Of a stretch of 32,444 nt of DNA, positions 15,105 to 22,064 are shown one piece after another; position 1 is the first letter of the stretch; each line of letters opens with the position of its first letter. The translations under genes and the position numbers were made by a program. The notes under the pieces were generated by a model that ran no database searches, had not been told where the DNA came from, and worked only from the letters and a program-made list of their open reading frames with translations. The stretch covers positions 1-32,444 of the forward strand of contig NZ_SDEB01000032.1 in assembly GCF_004522175.1 (NCBI RefSeq). The letters are read 5' to 3'. The stretch comes from Paracoccus ravus (GTDB lineage: Bacteria > Pseudomonadota > Alphaproteobacteria > Rhodobacterales > Rhodobacteraceae).

Positions 15105-15839
15105 ATGTCTGAACACGCCATCATCATGCGCGGCGTCAACAAGTATTACGGCGCGTTTCACGCCCTGGTGGACATCGACCTGACCGTCGAACGTGGCGAG
15201 CGCATCGTCATCTGCGGCCCCTCGGGTTCTGGAAAATCGACGCTGATCCGCACCATCAACCAGCTCGAGACGATTCAGGCCGGCACGATCACGGTGGACG
15301 GGGTCGAGCTGACTGCAGGCGGCGAGAATGTCGCGAAAGTCCGACAGGATGTCGGCATGGTCTTCCAGAACTTCAACCTGTTCCCGCACATGACGGTGCT
15401 CGAGAATTGCATCCTCGCGCCAATGAAGACCCGCAAGATCCCGCGGGCCGAGGCCGAGGCAACCGCCCGGAAGTTCCTCGAGCGGGTGCGTATTCCCGAA
15501 CAGGCCGGGAAATACCCGGCCCAGCTTTCGGGCGGTCAGCAGCAGCGCGTGGCGATCGCAAGGGCGCTCTGCATGAAGCCTCGGATCATGCTTTTCGATG
15601 AGCCGACCTCGGCGCTGGACCCCGAGATGGTCAAGGAGGTCCTCGATACCATGATCGACCTCGCGCGTGAGGGGATGACCATGCTGTGCGTCACCCATGA
15701 AATGGACTTCGCCCGTGCGGTTGCCGATCGCGTCATCTTCATGGACAAGGGCGTGATCGTCGAGGAAAACGCCCCCGCCGCATTTTTTGACAGCCCCAGG
15801 AACGAGCGATTGCAGAACTTCCTCGGCCAGATCGCGTGA
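15105..15839 (+). CDS. Amino-acid ABC transporter ATPase
   Basis: 244 residues from ATG 15105 ([20 protein letters not shown]), preceded by GGAG; this start matches the family better than the longer frame. Walker A is GPSGSGKST (38-46), the Q-loop is in [11 protein letters not shown], the signature [15 protein letters not shown] starts at 141, Walker B is IMLFDEP (161-167) with the D-loop SALDPE, and the H-loop is in CVTHEM. It powers the HisMQ-type permease pair encoded upstream. It is the last gene of the operon. A defective partial copy lies at 24949-25200. Confidence 0.95.
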   Translation: MSEHAIIMRGVNKYYGAFHALVDIDLTVERGERIVICGPSGSGKSTLIRTINQLETIQAGTITVDGVELTAGGENVAKVRQDVGMVFQNFNLFPHMTVLENCILAPMKTRKIPRAEAEATARKFLERVRIPEQAGKYPAQLSGGQQQRVAIARALCMKPRIMLFDEPTSALDPEMVKEVLDTMIDLAREGMTMLCVTHEMDFARAVADRVIFMDKGVIVEENAPAAFFDSPRNERLQNFLGQIA

Positions 15840-16091
15840 GGTTGGACGGCCGGCGGTGACGGCGGCGGATTTCATCTCGCCTGACACAGGAAAGCAATCG
15901 GCTGAATGGCGCTTTGGGGAAGGATAAGGCAAATACCGGTCGCACAAGGGAGCTGACGACACGGGCATGACCTTTCTGCCAAAGGGCCTGCGGGTCACAA
16001 GATCAGGCCTTGCTGCCCATACCGCCTTCAAACTCGCGCTGGTCACTGCCCGCGGGGCAAGGCTAGTTTCAAGGCGTGGATCTCGGGGCCA

Positions 16092-16310
16092 CTAGGGCGT
16101 CAGCGCAGCAATGACTGCGGATGCCAGCACGAAGGCCAGCGCAAAGCCAATGACGAATTGCAGCGCCTTTTGCCCGACCGAGGGGGGCGGGGGTGGTGCC
16201 ACCTGCAGGTGGATCCGAAGGACCGGGGCGGGCGAGGGGTCCTCTGGCGGTGCGGCCCGGTGCGGATCCTCCGCAATCCGGCGCAGAAGGTCCAAACTCG
16301 TCTCAGTCAC
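16092..16310 (-). CDS. Small single-pass membrane protein, function unknown
   Basis: 72 residues. The N-terminal half is charged and proline-rich ([20 protein letters not shown], then APPPPPS); the C-terminal half is one strong hydrophobic helix ([20 protein letters not shown]). The start is GTG at 16310, overlapping the stop of the YbjQ-like gene as GTGA, so it is probably co-translated with it. I do not recognise a family. The C-terminal position of the helix suggests a tail-anchored protein. The 252 bp between it and the ATPase gene, convergent to it, hold no gene that I can see. Confidence 0.6.
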   Translation of the reverse strand: MTETSLDLLRRIAEDPHRAAPPEDPSPAPVLRIHLQVAPPPPPSVGQKALQFVIGFALAFVLASAVIAALTP

Positions 16311-16812
16311 GTCGCCGGGTCCTCGATAACCACCGCGGTTCCCGAGGCCACCAGCAGCACCATGTTGCCGGATCCGGACAATTCCACATAGTCCAGGTCA
16401 ACGCCCACCACGGCATTGGCCCCGAGGCGGTAGGCCTCGCGGCGCAACTCGTAAAGCGCAGTCTCGCGGGAATGCCGCATGGTTTTCTGGACCGTCTCGG
16501 ACCGGCCGCCGAATACGTCGCGGGCGGCCGCGAACAGGTCCTTAAAGGCGTTCATGCCGAAGGCGCATTCCGCGGTACGACGTCCAGCCGTTTGACGATC
16601 CGCAGGTCTGACGCAGTTTCCGTGGTCAGCAGGACGGCCGCAATCTTGCGGTCGCGCGCGGCTTCCCGGGATTCTTGCGCCGTTTCGTACTTGGGCAGGG
16701 AAATGGCCGACAGGCCCGACAGCGCAGAGTTGCGGCCGCAGTCCGCGCAACGGCCCCGTTGGTTGCTGTCAAGAATACCTATCTTGCGTCCGCAGTCGAT
16801 ACATTGCGCCAT
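16307..16812 (-). pseudogene. Zinc-ribbon plus YbjQ (UPF0145) protein, split by a frameshift
   Basis: The first frame (from 16812) starts [15 protein letters not shown]...[14 protein letters not shown], a four-Cys zinc ribbon. It continues into the YbjQ opening ([20 protein letters not shown]) and stops at 16552 after [10 protein letters not shown]. The rest of the YbjQ domain is in another frame: [20 protein letters not shown], then [40 protein letters not shown] and SGTAVVIE, ending at 16307. One extra base near 16578 would join them as [12 protein letters not shown], the usual family sequence. A real one-base deletion or a sequencing error are both possible. YbjQ proteins form a small pentameric fold of unknown role. 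Confidence 0.7.
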
Positions 16813-17174
16813 GTGCTTCCCATTTCCGACCTACCGGATCCCGCCTTACCGCGCCATGATGCCGGGAAACAGGTCACAGGGGCTTGGACGTTCCGTCCCT
16901 CGAGTTTGGCGCTCACGGTCTCGTCGCCCATCGCGAAAAAAAAGGCCGAGGCCTTGAGCATCACCTCGACCTCTTCCTTCAGGCGAAGGTTCTCAGGTGC
17001 AGTTCGTTGGACTGAGCGTAAATTAACGCCCTGTCAGGGATCACGGGACAAGGTCACTTGAAGAGACCGCAAAACTCGAGATCCTTCTGCAGGGTCAGCA
17101 CACGCGCTGCTCGGCCAGAGCGACGTCGCGGAACTTGAACACCGATATGCGGCGCAGATGCGATAGGAGTCCCC
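16813..17174. other. 362-bp gap with a possible IS3 OrfA remnant (minus strand, 16935-16994)
   Basis: Minus-strand 16994 down to about 16935 reads ENLRLKEEVEVMLKASAFFF. This resembles the coiled-coil end of IS3-family OrfA (ENRRLR.ENEILKKASAFFA), without the helix-turn-helix or a complete frame. The remainder shows no gene. It must contain promoters for the two divergent neighbours, but I cannot place them with confidence. Confidence 0.35.
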
Positions 17175-17891
17175 ATGTTTGAAATACTGGCCCCCACCGG
17201 CGCCATCCGGATTGCGCTGGCGGTCGGACCGACGAAGTCCGCAGTTTGGACCACCATCCCCGAAGGCAAGGACCGACCCGAGGGCGTCACCGTCGATCTG
17301 GCACATCGCATCGGTGAGATCACCGGCCTTCCGGTCGAACTGGTGCAACTGACCAGTTCGGCCCATATCATCCGTACCGCAAATGACGGGATCTGGGACC
17401 TCTCATTTACCCCGGTGGATGCAACGCGGCGCGAGATCGTCGATTTCGGCGAGGCCTTTCATCTGGGCGAAAGTAGTTATCTGGTACGCATGGACAGCCC
17501 GTTCCGTCGCGCCGAGGATCTGCACCGCAAGGGCGTGGTGATCATCGGCGTCGAAGGAACCGCGACTTTGCGCAGTGCCGAGAAGGCGGCAGGCGAGGCA
17601 CAAATTTTCCGCGCCGAGAACCTGACCGATGCCTCCGCTGCGTTCCAGGCAGGGCAGGGGGATGCGCTGGCCCTTGGCCGGCTTGCGCTCGAGGATCTGG
17701 CGCGGCGACTGCCCGGTACGCGCATCACCGAGGGGAACTTCCACGTCGCGGAAACCGCCATCGCCGTTCCCAAGGGCAATCCCGAGGCACTGCGGCTGGC
17801 AAGCGACCTCGTCCGCCAGATGAAGGCGGATGGAACCGTCGCGGCCAGTTTCCACCGCCACGACATGCCGGATGCGGTGATCCCGGCCTGA
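17175..17891 (+). CDS. Family-3 solute-binding-like protein without signal peptide
   Basis: 238 residues forming a family-3 binding domain from the first residues: LAPTGAIRIALAVGPTKSAV, GVTVDLAHRIGEITGLPVEL, ANDGIWDLSFTPVDATRREI, GVEGTATLRSAEKAAG and ETAIAVPKGNPEALRLASDL. The mature-type sequence begins at residue 4, so no Sec, Tat or lipoprotein signal is possible with this start; GATAGGAGTC before 17175 is a reasonable ribosome-binding site. It could be a cytoplasmic ligand sensor, or a gene that lost its leader. It stands alone upstream of tctCBA with its own terminator-like hairpin, and no permease or ATPase is attached. Confidence 0.8.
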   Translation: MFEILAPTGAIRIALAVGPTKSAVWTTIPEGKDRPEGVTVDLAHRIGEITGLPVELVQLTSSAHIIRTANDGIWDLSFTPVDATRREIVDFGEAFHLGESSYLVRMDSPFRRAEDLHRKGVVIIGVEGTATLRSAEKAAGEAQIFRAENLTDASAAFQAGQGDALALGRLALEDLARRLPGTRITEGNFHVAETAIAVPKGNPEALRLASDLVRQMKADGTVAASFHRHDMPDAVIPA

Positions 17892-17919
17892 GCTGGCACA
17901 CTTCCCTGCGTTCTCCCGA

Positions 17920-17941
17920 GCCCGTCCCGAAAGGGTCGGGC
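17920..17941 (+). terminator. Terminator-like hairpin after the solute-binding-like gene
   Basis: GCCCG-T-CCC, loop GAAA, GGG-T-CGGGC: a stem with a single T-T mismatch closed by a stable GAAA tetraloop, 29 bp after the stop at 17891. No T run follows, so it is a candidate only. Confidence 0.5.
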
Positions 17942-17973
17942 GCAATCGCATGCGCCGGCGCAAAAACAATACG

Positions 17974-18003
17974 ATTGCATTTTGTGATTTCATTGTTCAT
18001 AAA
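17974..18003 (+). promoter_or_regulatory. Probable tctCBA promoter with ATTGCAT motif
   Basis: TTGCAT (17975-17980), 17 bp, CATAAA (17998-18003), followed 40 bp later by the tctC start. The heptamer ATTGCAT covering the -35 is the one found before the aconitase gene in the same promoter position, and again before gntR. It is therefore a candidate binding site for the GntR-type regulator at 21138. Confidence 0.45.
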
Positions 18004-18043
18004 TGGCGGCAGTCGCACCCGTGCGATCCCAGGGAGGAAAATC

Positions 18044-19015
18044 ATGACATATCTGCGTTCCGGGCTGGCTTCAGCCTGGCTGATGGCTGCTGCCGCAATC
18101 CTGCCCCTCTCTTCGGCCCATGCCGAAGATCTCGAGATTTCGATCATCGCCCCGGCGGGCGCGGGCGGCGGCTGGGATTCCGCCGCGCGCTCGCTGCAGG
18201 ACGTGATGATGAAGACCGGCAACGCGCATAGCGTCCAGGTGATGAACGTCCCCGGCGCGGGCGGCACGGTCGGGCTCGCGCAATTCGTTCAGGGAGCCAA
18301 GGGCAGCCCCGACCAGATGCTGGTCGGTGGCATCACCATGGTCGGCGCGATCATCACCAACAAGGCGCCCTACAATCTGAGCAATGTCACCCCGATCGCG
18401 CGCCTGACCGGAGATCCGCTGGTCGTCGTGGTCCCGGCCTCGTCGCCCTACAAGACCATGGCGGACCTGATGGAGGGCATCAAGAAGGATGTTGCCCATA
18501 CGATCTGGGCCGGCGGCTCGGCGGGCGGGGCGGATCATATCCTTGCCGCGCTGGTCACCCAGGCCGCAGGTGTCGATCCGGCCAAGGTGAACTATGTCGC
18601 CTATTCCGGCGGCGGCGAGTCCCTGGCGGCCATGTTGGGCGGTCAGGTCACGGCCGGGGTCTCGGGCTATGGCGAATGGCAGGGCCAGATCGAATCCGGC
18701 GACCTGCGGGCGCTGGCGATCTCCTATCCCGAGCCGATCGAGGGGATCGCGGCCCAGCCGCTGAAGGCGCAGGGCATCGATGTCGAGCTGGTGAACTGGC
18801 GCGGCATCTTCGCCGGTCCCGAACTCGCCGACGCGGACAAGGCCGTGCTGGAAACCGCCGTTCAGAAGACGGTTGAATCGCCGGAATGGAAGGAACTCAT
18901 CAAGGCCAAGGGCTGGTCGGATTACTATGCCCCCTCTGCCGAGTTCACCAGCTTCATCGCCTCGGAAGATGCGCGCGTCCACGGCGTCCTGAAATCCATC
19001 GGCCTCGCCGAGTGA
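18044..19015 (+). CDS. tctC: TctC, tripartite tricarboxylate transporter binding protein
   Basis: 323 residues from ATG 18044, chosen because AGGGAGGAAA precedes it and a Sec signal peptide follows (MTYLRSGLASAWLMAAAAIL...AHA). The mature protein shows the TctC/Bug fold: ISIIAPAGAGGGWDSAARSL, NVPGAGGTVGLAQFV, LVGGITMVGAIITNKAPYNL and NVTPIARLTGDPLVVVVPAS, then AGGSAGGADHILAALV. It captures an organic acid in the periplasm and hands it to TctAB. In the family ligands include citrate, other tricarboxylates and various carboxylates. First gene of tctCBA; the downstream aconitase-like gene points to a citrate-like ligand. Confidence 0.92.
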   Translation: MTYLRSGLASAWLMAAAAILPLSSAHAEDLEISIIAPAGAGGGWDSAARSLQDVMMKTGNAHSVQVMNVPGAGGTVGLAQFVQGAKGSPDQMLVGGITMVGAIITNKAPYNLSNVTPIARLTGDPLVVVVPASSPYKTMADLMEGIKKDVAHTIWAGGSAGGADHILAALVTQAAGVDPAKVNYVAYSGGGESLAAMLGGQVTAGVSGYGEWQGQIESGDLRALAISYPEPIEGIAAQPLKAQGIDVELVNWRGIFAGPELADADKAVLETAVQKTVESPEWKELIKAKGWSDYYAPSAEFTSFIASEDARVHGVLKSIGLAE

Positions 19016-19019
19016 CCTC

Positions 19020-19040
19020 TTGGGGGCTTGAGGCCCCCAA
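19020..19040 (+). promoter_or_regulatory. Intercistronic hairpin between tctC and tctB
   Basis: TTGGGGGC and GCCCCCAA form a perfect 8-bp stem with a 5-base loop, right after the tctC stop and with no T tract. As after the amino-acid binding-protein gene, it probably stabilises the highly expressed binding-protein message and attenuates transcription into the membrane subunits. Confidence 0.55.
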
Positions 19041-19064
19041 CCCTTCATCGAGAGACGGGTAGCC

Positions 19065-19535
19065 ATGTCCACATCACTCGCCAGCCGCCTGCACCGACCC
19101 ACCCTGACCATCGGACTCGCGCTGATCGGGCTTGCGCTGATCACCTGGCGCGATGCCAGCAACATGAATATCCGCGCCAACTACGGCATGGGGGCCGATG
19201 CGGCGTCTTATTTCATCGCGGTCTTCCTTGCCGCATTGGGCATCGGGCATCTGCTTGCCGCCCTTCGCTGGGCCAGCGAGCCCGGAGAAAGCGATTGGAA
19301 AGCCGTGATCTGGGTCAGCCTCGGGCTCGTCAGCCTGATCGCCGCGCTCTGGTTCCAGCTTGGCTTCGTTCCCGGATCGACGCTGCTGTTCGCCTTCACG
19401 GCGCGTGCCTTCGGGCGCCGGGCGCTGGTCGTCGATCTGGTCCTGGGCTTTGTCCTCGCGACCGGGATCTTCCTTCTGTTCAACAAGCTTCTGACGCTGG
19501 CCCTGCCGATGGGCCCGTTCGAGCACCTGTTCTGA
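19065..19535 (+). CDS. tctB: TctB, small membrane subunit of the tripartite tricarboxylate transporter
   Basis: 156 residues with four predicted hydrophobic helices: [53 protein letters not shown] and [20 protein letters not shown] typical TctB ends LPxGPxE.L, seen here as [10 protein letters not shown]. It partners with TctA in the inner membrane. It starts 49 bp after tctC and ends 10 bp before tctA. TctB proteins diverge quickly, so the call rests on size, topology, the C-terminal motif and position. Confidence 0.88.
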   Translation: MSTSLASRLHRPTLTIGLALIGLALITWRDASNMNIRANYGMGADAASYFIAVFLAALGIGHLLAALRWASEPGESDWKAVIWVSLGLVSLIAALWFQLGFVPGSTLLFAFTARAFGRRALVVDLVLGFVLATGIFLLFNKLLTLALPMGPFEHLF

Positions 19536-19545
19536 GAGGACCCGC

Positions 19546-21045
19546 ATGGATTCGCTCATTCACCTGATGCACGGCTTCGGCACCGCGCTCGATCCCATGA
19601 ACCTCGCCTTTGCCGCGATCGGCGTGTTGCTTGGCACGGCGGTCGGCGTGCTGCCCGGGATCGGTCCGGCCCTGACCGTCGCACTTCTGCTGCCGATCAC
19701 CTTCAAGCTTGATCCCGGCGGCTCGCTGATCATGTTCGCGGGGATCTATTATGGCGGGATGTATGGCGGCTCGACCACCGCAATCCTGCTGAACACGCCC
19801 GGCGAAAGCGCCTCGGTCGTCACCGCGCTGGAGGGCAACCAGATGGCGCGGCGCGGTCGTGGCGGGCCGGCGCTGGCCACGGCGGCGATCGGTTCCTTCG
19901 TTGCGGCTCTGATCGCGACGGCGGGGCTCGCCTTCTTCGCGCCGATCCTCGTCAAGGTCGCGGTCAAGTTCGGGCCTTGGGATTATTTCGGGTTGATGCT
20001 GATTGCCTTCGTCACGGTCTCGGCCACCTTTGGCTCATCGCCCTTGCGCGGGCTGACCAGCCTCGGGATCGGGCTCTGGCTCGGGCTGATCGGCATCGAC
20101 CAGCTGAGCGGCCAGACGCGCCTGTCCTTCGGCGTGCCTAATCTCTTGGACGGGATCGAGGTAACCACCCTCGCCGTCGGGCTCTTCGCACTTGGCGAGG
20201 CCCTGTTCGTCGCCTCGCGCCATCTTTTCAATGACGAGAAGCCGATGGCGATCAAGGGCTCGATCTGGATGTCGCGCGAGGATTGGAAGCGGTCCTGGAA
20301 GCCATGGCTGCGCGGTACCTTGGTCGGTTTCCCGATTGGCGCGCTGCCCGCGGGCGGGGCCGAGATCCCGACCTTCCTGAGCTACACGATGGAGCGCAAG
20401 CTCTCCACGAAGCCCGAGGAGTTCGGCCAGGGCGCGATCGAAGGCGTGGCCGGGCCAGAGGCCGCGAACAACGCCTCTGCCGCGGGGACCTTGGTGCCTC
20501 TTCTGACGCTGGGTCTGCCGACCTCGGCCACGGCGGCGGTCATGCTGGCGGGCTTCCAGCAATACAACCTGCAGCCGGGACCGTTGCTCTTCGTGCAGCA
20601 TCCGGCGCTGGTCTGGGGCCTCGTCGCGTCGCTCTTCATTGCCAATGTCATGCTGCTGGTGCTGAACCTGCCGCTGGTCGGGCTCTGGGTGCGGCTCCTG
20701 AAGATCCCGCTGCCCTGGCTCTATGCCGGCATCCTGGTCTTTGCCTGCATGGGCACGATCGCGGCCAATCCATCGGTGGTCGAGTTGATGATGCTGGTCG
20801 GCTTCGGTTTCCTCGGCTTCCTGATGCGGCGCTATGACTATCCGATCGCACCGGTCGTGGTCGGCCTGATCCTTGGTCCGCTGGCCGACAGCCAGCTGCG
20901 CCGGGCGCTGCAGATGAGCCTTGGCGATCCGATGATCCTGCTGCAGCATCCCGGATCGGCCAGCATGATCGCCATCGCGACCCTGGCCCTGATCGCGCCC
21001 TTCCTGTTCAAGGGCCTGGCCAGGTTCAGGCAGGACGAGGACTAG
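19546..21045 (+). CDS. tctA: TctA, large membrane subunit of the tripartite tricarboxylate transporter
   Basis: 499 residues, full length. The two conserved glycine-rich signatures are present: [20 protein letters not shown] with [20 protein letters not shown] near the N-terminus, and [20 protein letters not shown] in the middle. [18 protein letters not shown] and the C-terminal [14 protein letters not shown] also match. TctA forms the ion-driven channel that imports the acid delivered by TctC. AGAGGACC precedes the ATG. It is the last structural gene of tctCBA, followed by a strong hairpin at 21063. Confidence 0.95.
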   Translation: MDSLIHLMHGFGTALDPMNLAFAAIGVLLGTAVGVLPGIGPALTVALLLPITFKLDPGGSLIMFAGIYYGGMYGGSTTAILLNTPGESASVVTALEGNQMARRGRGGPALATAAIGSFVAALIATAGLAFFAPILVKVAVKFGPWDYFGLMLIAFVTVSATFGSSPLRGLTSLGIGLWLGLIGIDQLSGQTRLSFGVPNLLDGIEVTTLAVGLFALGEALFVASRHLFNDEKPMAIKGSIWMSREDWKRSWKPWLRGTLVGFPIGALPAGGAEIPTFLSYTMERKLSTKPEEFGQGAIEGVAGPEAANNASAAGTLVPLLTLGLPTSATAAVMLAGFQQYNLQPGPLLFVQHPALVWGLVASLFIANVMLLVLNLPLVGLWVRLLKIPLPWLYAGILVFACMGTIAANPSVVELMMLVGFGFLGFLMRRYDYPIAPVVVGLILGPLADSQLRRALQMSLGDPMILLQHPGSASMIAIATLALIAPFLFKGLARFRQDED

Positions 21046-21062
21046 ATCGTCATCAAACCAAT

Positions 21063-21084
21063 GGCGCGGCCCGACGGCCGCGCC
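21063..21084 (+). terminator. Strong hairpin after tctA
   Basis: GGCGCGGCC (21063-21071) and GGCCGCGCC (21076-21084) form a perfect 9-bp stem with loop CGAC, 18 bp after the tctA stop; TATTGC follows rather than a T run. It may end or attenuate the tct transcript before gntR. Confidence 0.55.
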
Positions 21085-21137
21085 TATTGCATGGCGCCGC
21101 CCCAGCCCGGATATTGCGGGCAGTTTCAGGAGATCCA

Positions 21138-22010
21138 ATGGCACGCGCCAGCCTTTCCCCCCAGATCATGGCCCGGATCGTCGAACATGCGCGATCCCAG
21201 AACATGCAGGCCGGTCAGCACCTGCCGGCCCAGCTTTTGGCCGACAGTTTCAAGGTCTCGCGCCAGCCCATCGTCAGCGCCTTGAAGAAGCTCGAAGATA
21301 TGGGCGTCGTGCAATCCGAGCCGAACCGGGGCTATTTCCTTGCCTGCAATGCCGACGAGATCCCCGAGATGGAGGCCGATGCGGCGGGCGATGACGAGGT
21401 CTATGACCGCATCGCCGCCGATCGCATGGCGAACCGACTGCCTTACAGGCTGAGCGAGAACGAGCTGATGCGGCTCTATGGCGTCGCCCGTGGACGCCTG
21501 TCGCGCGTGCTGCATCAGATCGCCGATGAGGGCTGGATCGAGCGTCTGCCCGGCAATGGCTGGGAGTTCCGCGAGATCCTGACCTCGCGCAAGGCCTATA
21601 CCGATGCCTACCAGTTCCGCGCCGCGATCGAGATGCAGGCCCTGCTTCTGCCGAGTTTCCGCATCGACGAAGAGGGTTTCGCATTGGCCCGTCGCCATCA
21701 GCAGGAACTGCTGCAAAGTTTCGAAAGCGAGAGCCGGCAGAAGGTGTTCAGCACCAATGTCGAAATCCACGAGATGCTGATGACCTGCGCCAATAACGAC
21801 TTCTTCCTCGATGCCGTGCGGCGCATCAACCGCGTCCGGCGGCTGATGGAATATTCGATCACCCATGACCGCTCGCGCCTGCCGCAGCAATGCCGCGAGC
21901 ATCTGCAGATCCTCGACCTGATCGAGGAACGCGACATGCAGGCCGCCGCCACGTTCCTCTTCCGGCACATCCGCGAGGCAGGAAACATCAAGGCAGCGTT
22001 GATTGCATGA
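21138..22010 (+). CDS. GntR-family regulator with two winged-helix domains and an FCD-type sensor
   Basis: 290 residues from ATG 21138, preceded by AGGAG. A first winged helix spans about residues 5-62 (IVEHARSQNMQAGQHLPAQL, LADSFKVSRQPIVSALKKLE, then NRGYFLAC). A second spans about 80-140 (YDRIAADRMANRLPYRLSEN, ELMRLYGVARGRLSRVLHQI, ADEGWIERLPGNGWEFREI). The rest is a helical FCD-type ligand domain (FRAAIEMQALLLPSF, EIHEMLMTCANNDFFLDAVR, FLFRHIREAGNIKAAL). Standard FCD regulators have one DNA-binding domain. Position between tctA and the aconitase-like gene, with ATTGCAT motifs at all three promoters, makes it the likely regulator of the whole locus, sensing a tricarboxylate or product. Confidence 0.88.
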   Translation: MARASLSPQIMARIVEHARSQNMQAGQHLPAQLLADSFKVSRQPIVSALKKLEDMGVVQSEPNRGYFLACNADEIPEMEADAAGDDEVYDRIAADRMANRLPYRLSENELMRLYGVARGRLSRVLHQIADEGWIERLPGNGWEFREILTSRKAYTDAYQFRAAIEMQALLLPSFRIDEEGFALARRHQQELLQSFESESRQKVFSTNVEIHEMLMTCANNDFFLDAVRRINRVRRLMEYSITHDRSRLPQQCREHLQILDLIEERDMQAAATFLFRHIREAGNIKAALIA

Positions 22011-22040
22011 TTGCATTTCATAATCGTGAAATGCTATTAA
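22002..22040 (+). promoter_or_regulatory. Promoter and palindromic operator of the aconitase-like gene
   Basis: ATTGCAT occurs twice in tandem (22002-22008 and 22010-22016). The second copy supplies the -35 TTGCAT (22011-22016), followed by 17 bp and CTATTA (22034-22039), the same layout as before tctC. Over this lies a perfect inverted repeat, GCATTTCA (22013-22020) and TGAAATGC (22027-22034) with a 6-bp spacer, a good candidate operator for the adjacent GntR-type protein. Confidence 0.6.
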
Positions 22041-22057
22041 CCTCCTGAACAGGGAGG
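22041..22057 (+). promoter_or_regulatory. Hairpin sequestering the ribosome-binding site of the aconitase-like gene
   Basis: CCTCC (22041-22045) is complementary to GGAGG (22053-22057), the Shine-Dalgarno sequence placed 7 bp before ATG 22065. If formed, this short hairpin would hide the ribosome-binding site. It may be chance. Confidence 0.3.
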
Positions 22058-22064
22058 AAGCCGC

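Noticed and set aside
18071..19180. Minus-strand open frame of 369 codons opposite tctC
   Set aside because: Antisense shadow of TctC, which has a signal peptide, ribosome-binding site and family motifs.
20035..21144. Minus-strand open frame of 369 codons opposite tctA
   Set aside because: Antisense to an intact TctA; rich in Gln, Arg and His with no recognisable motif.
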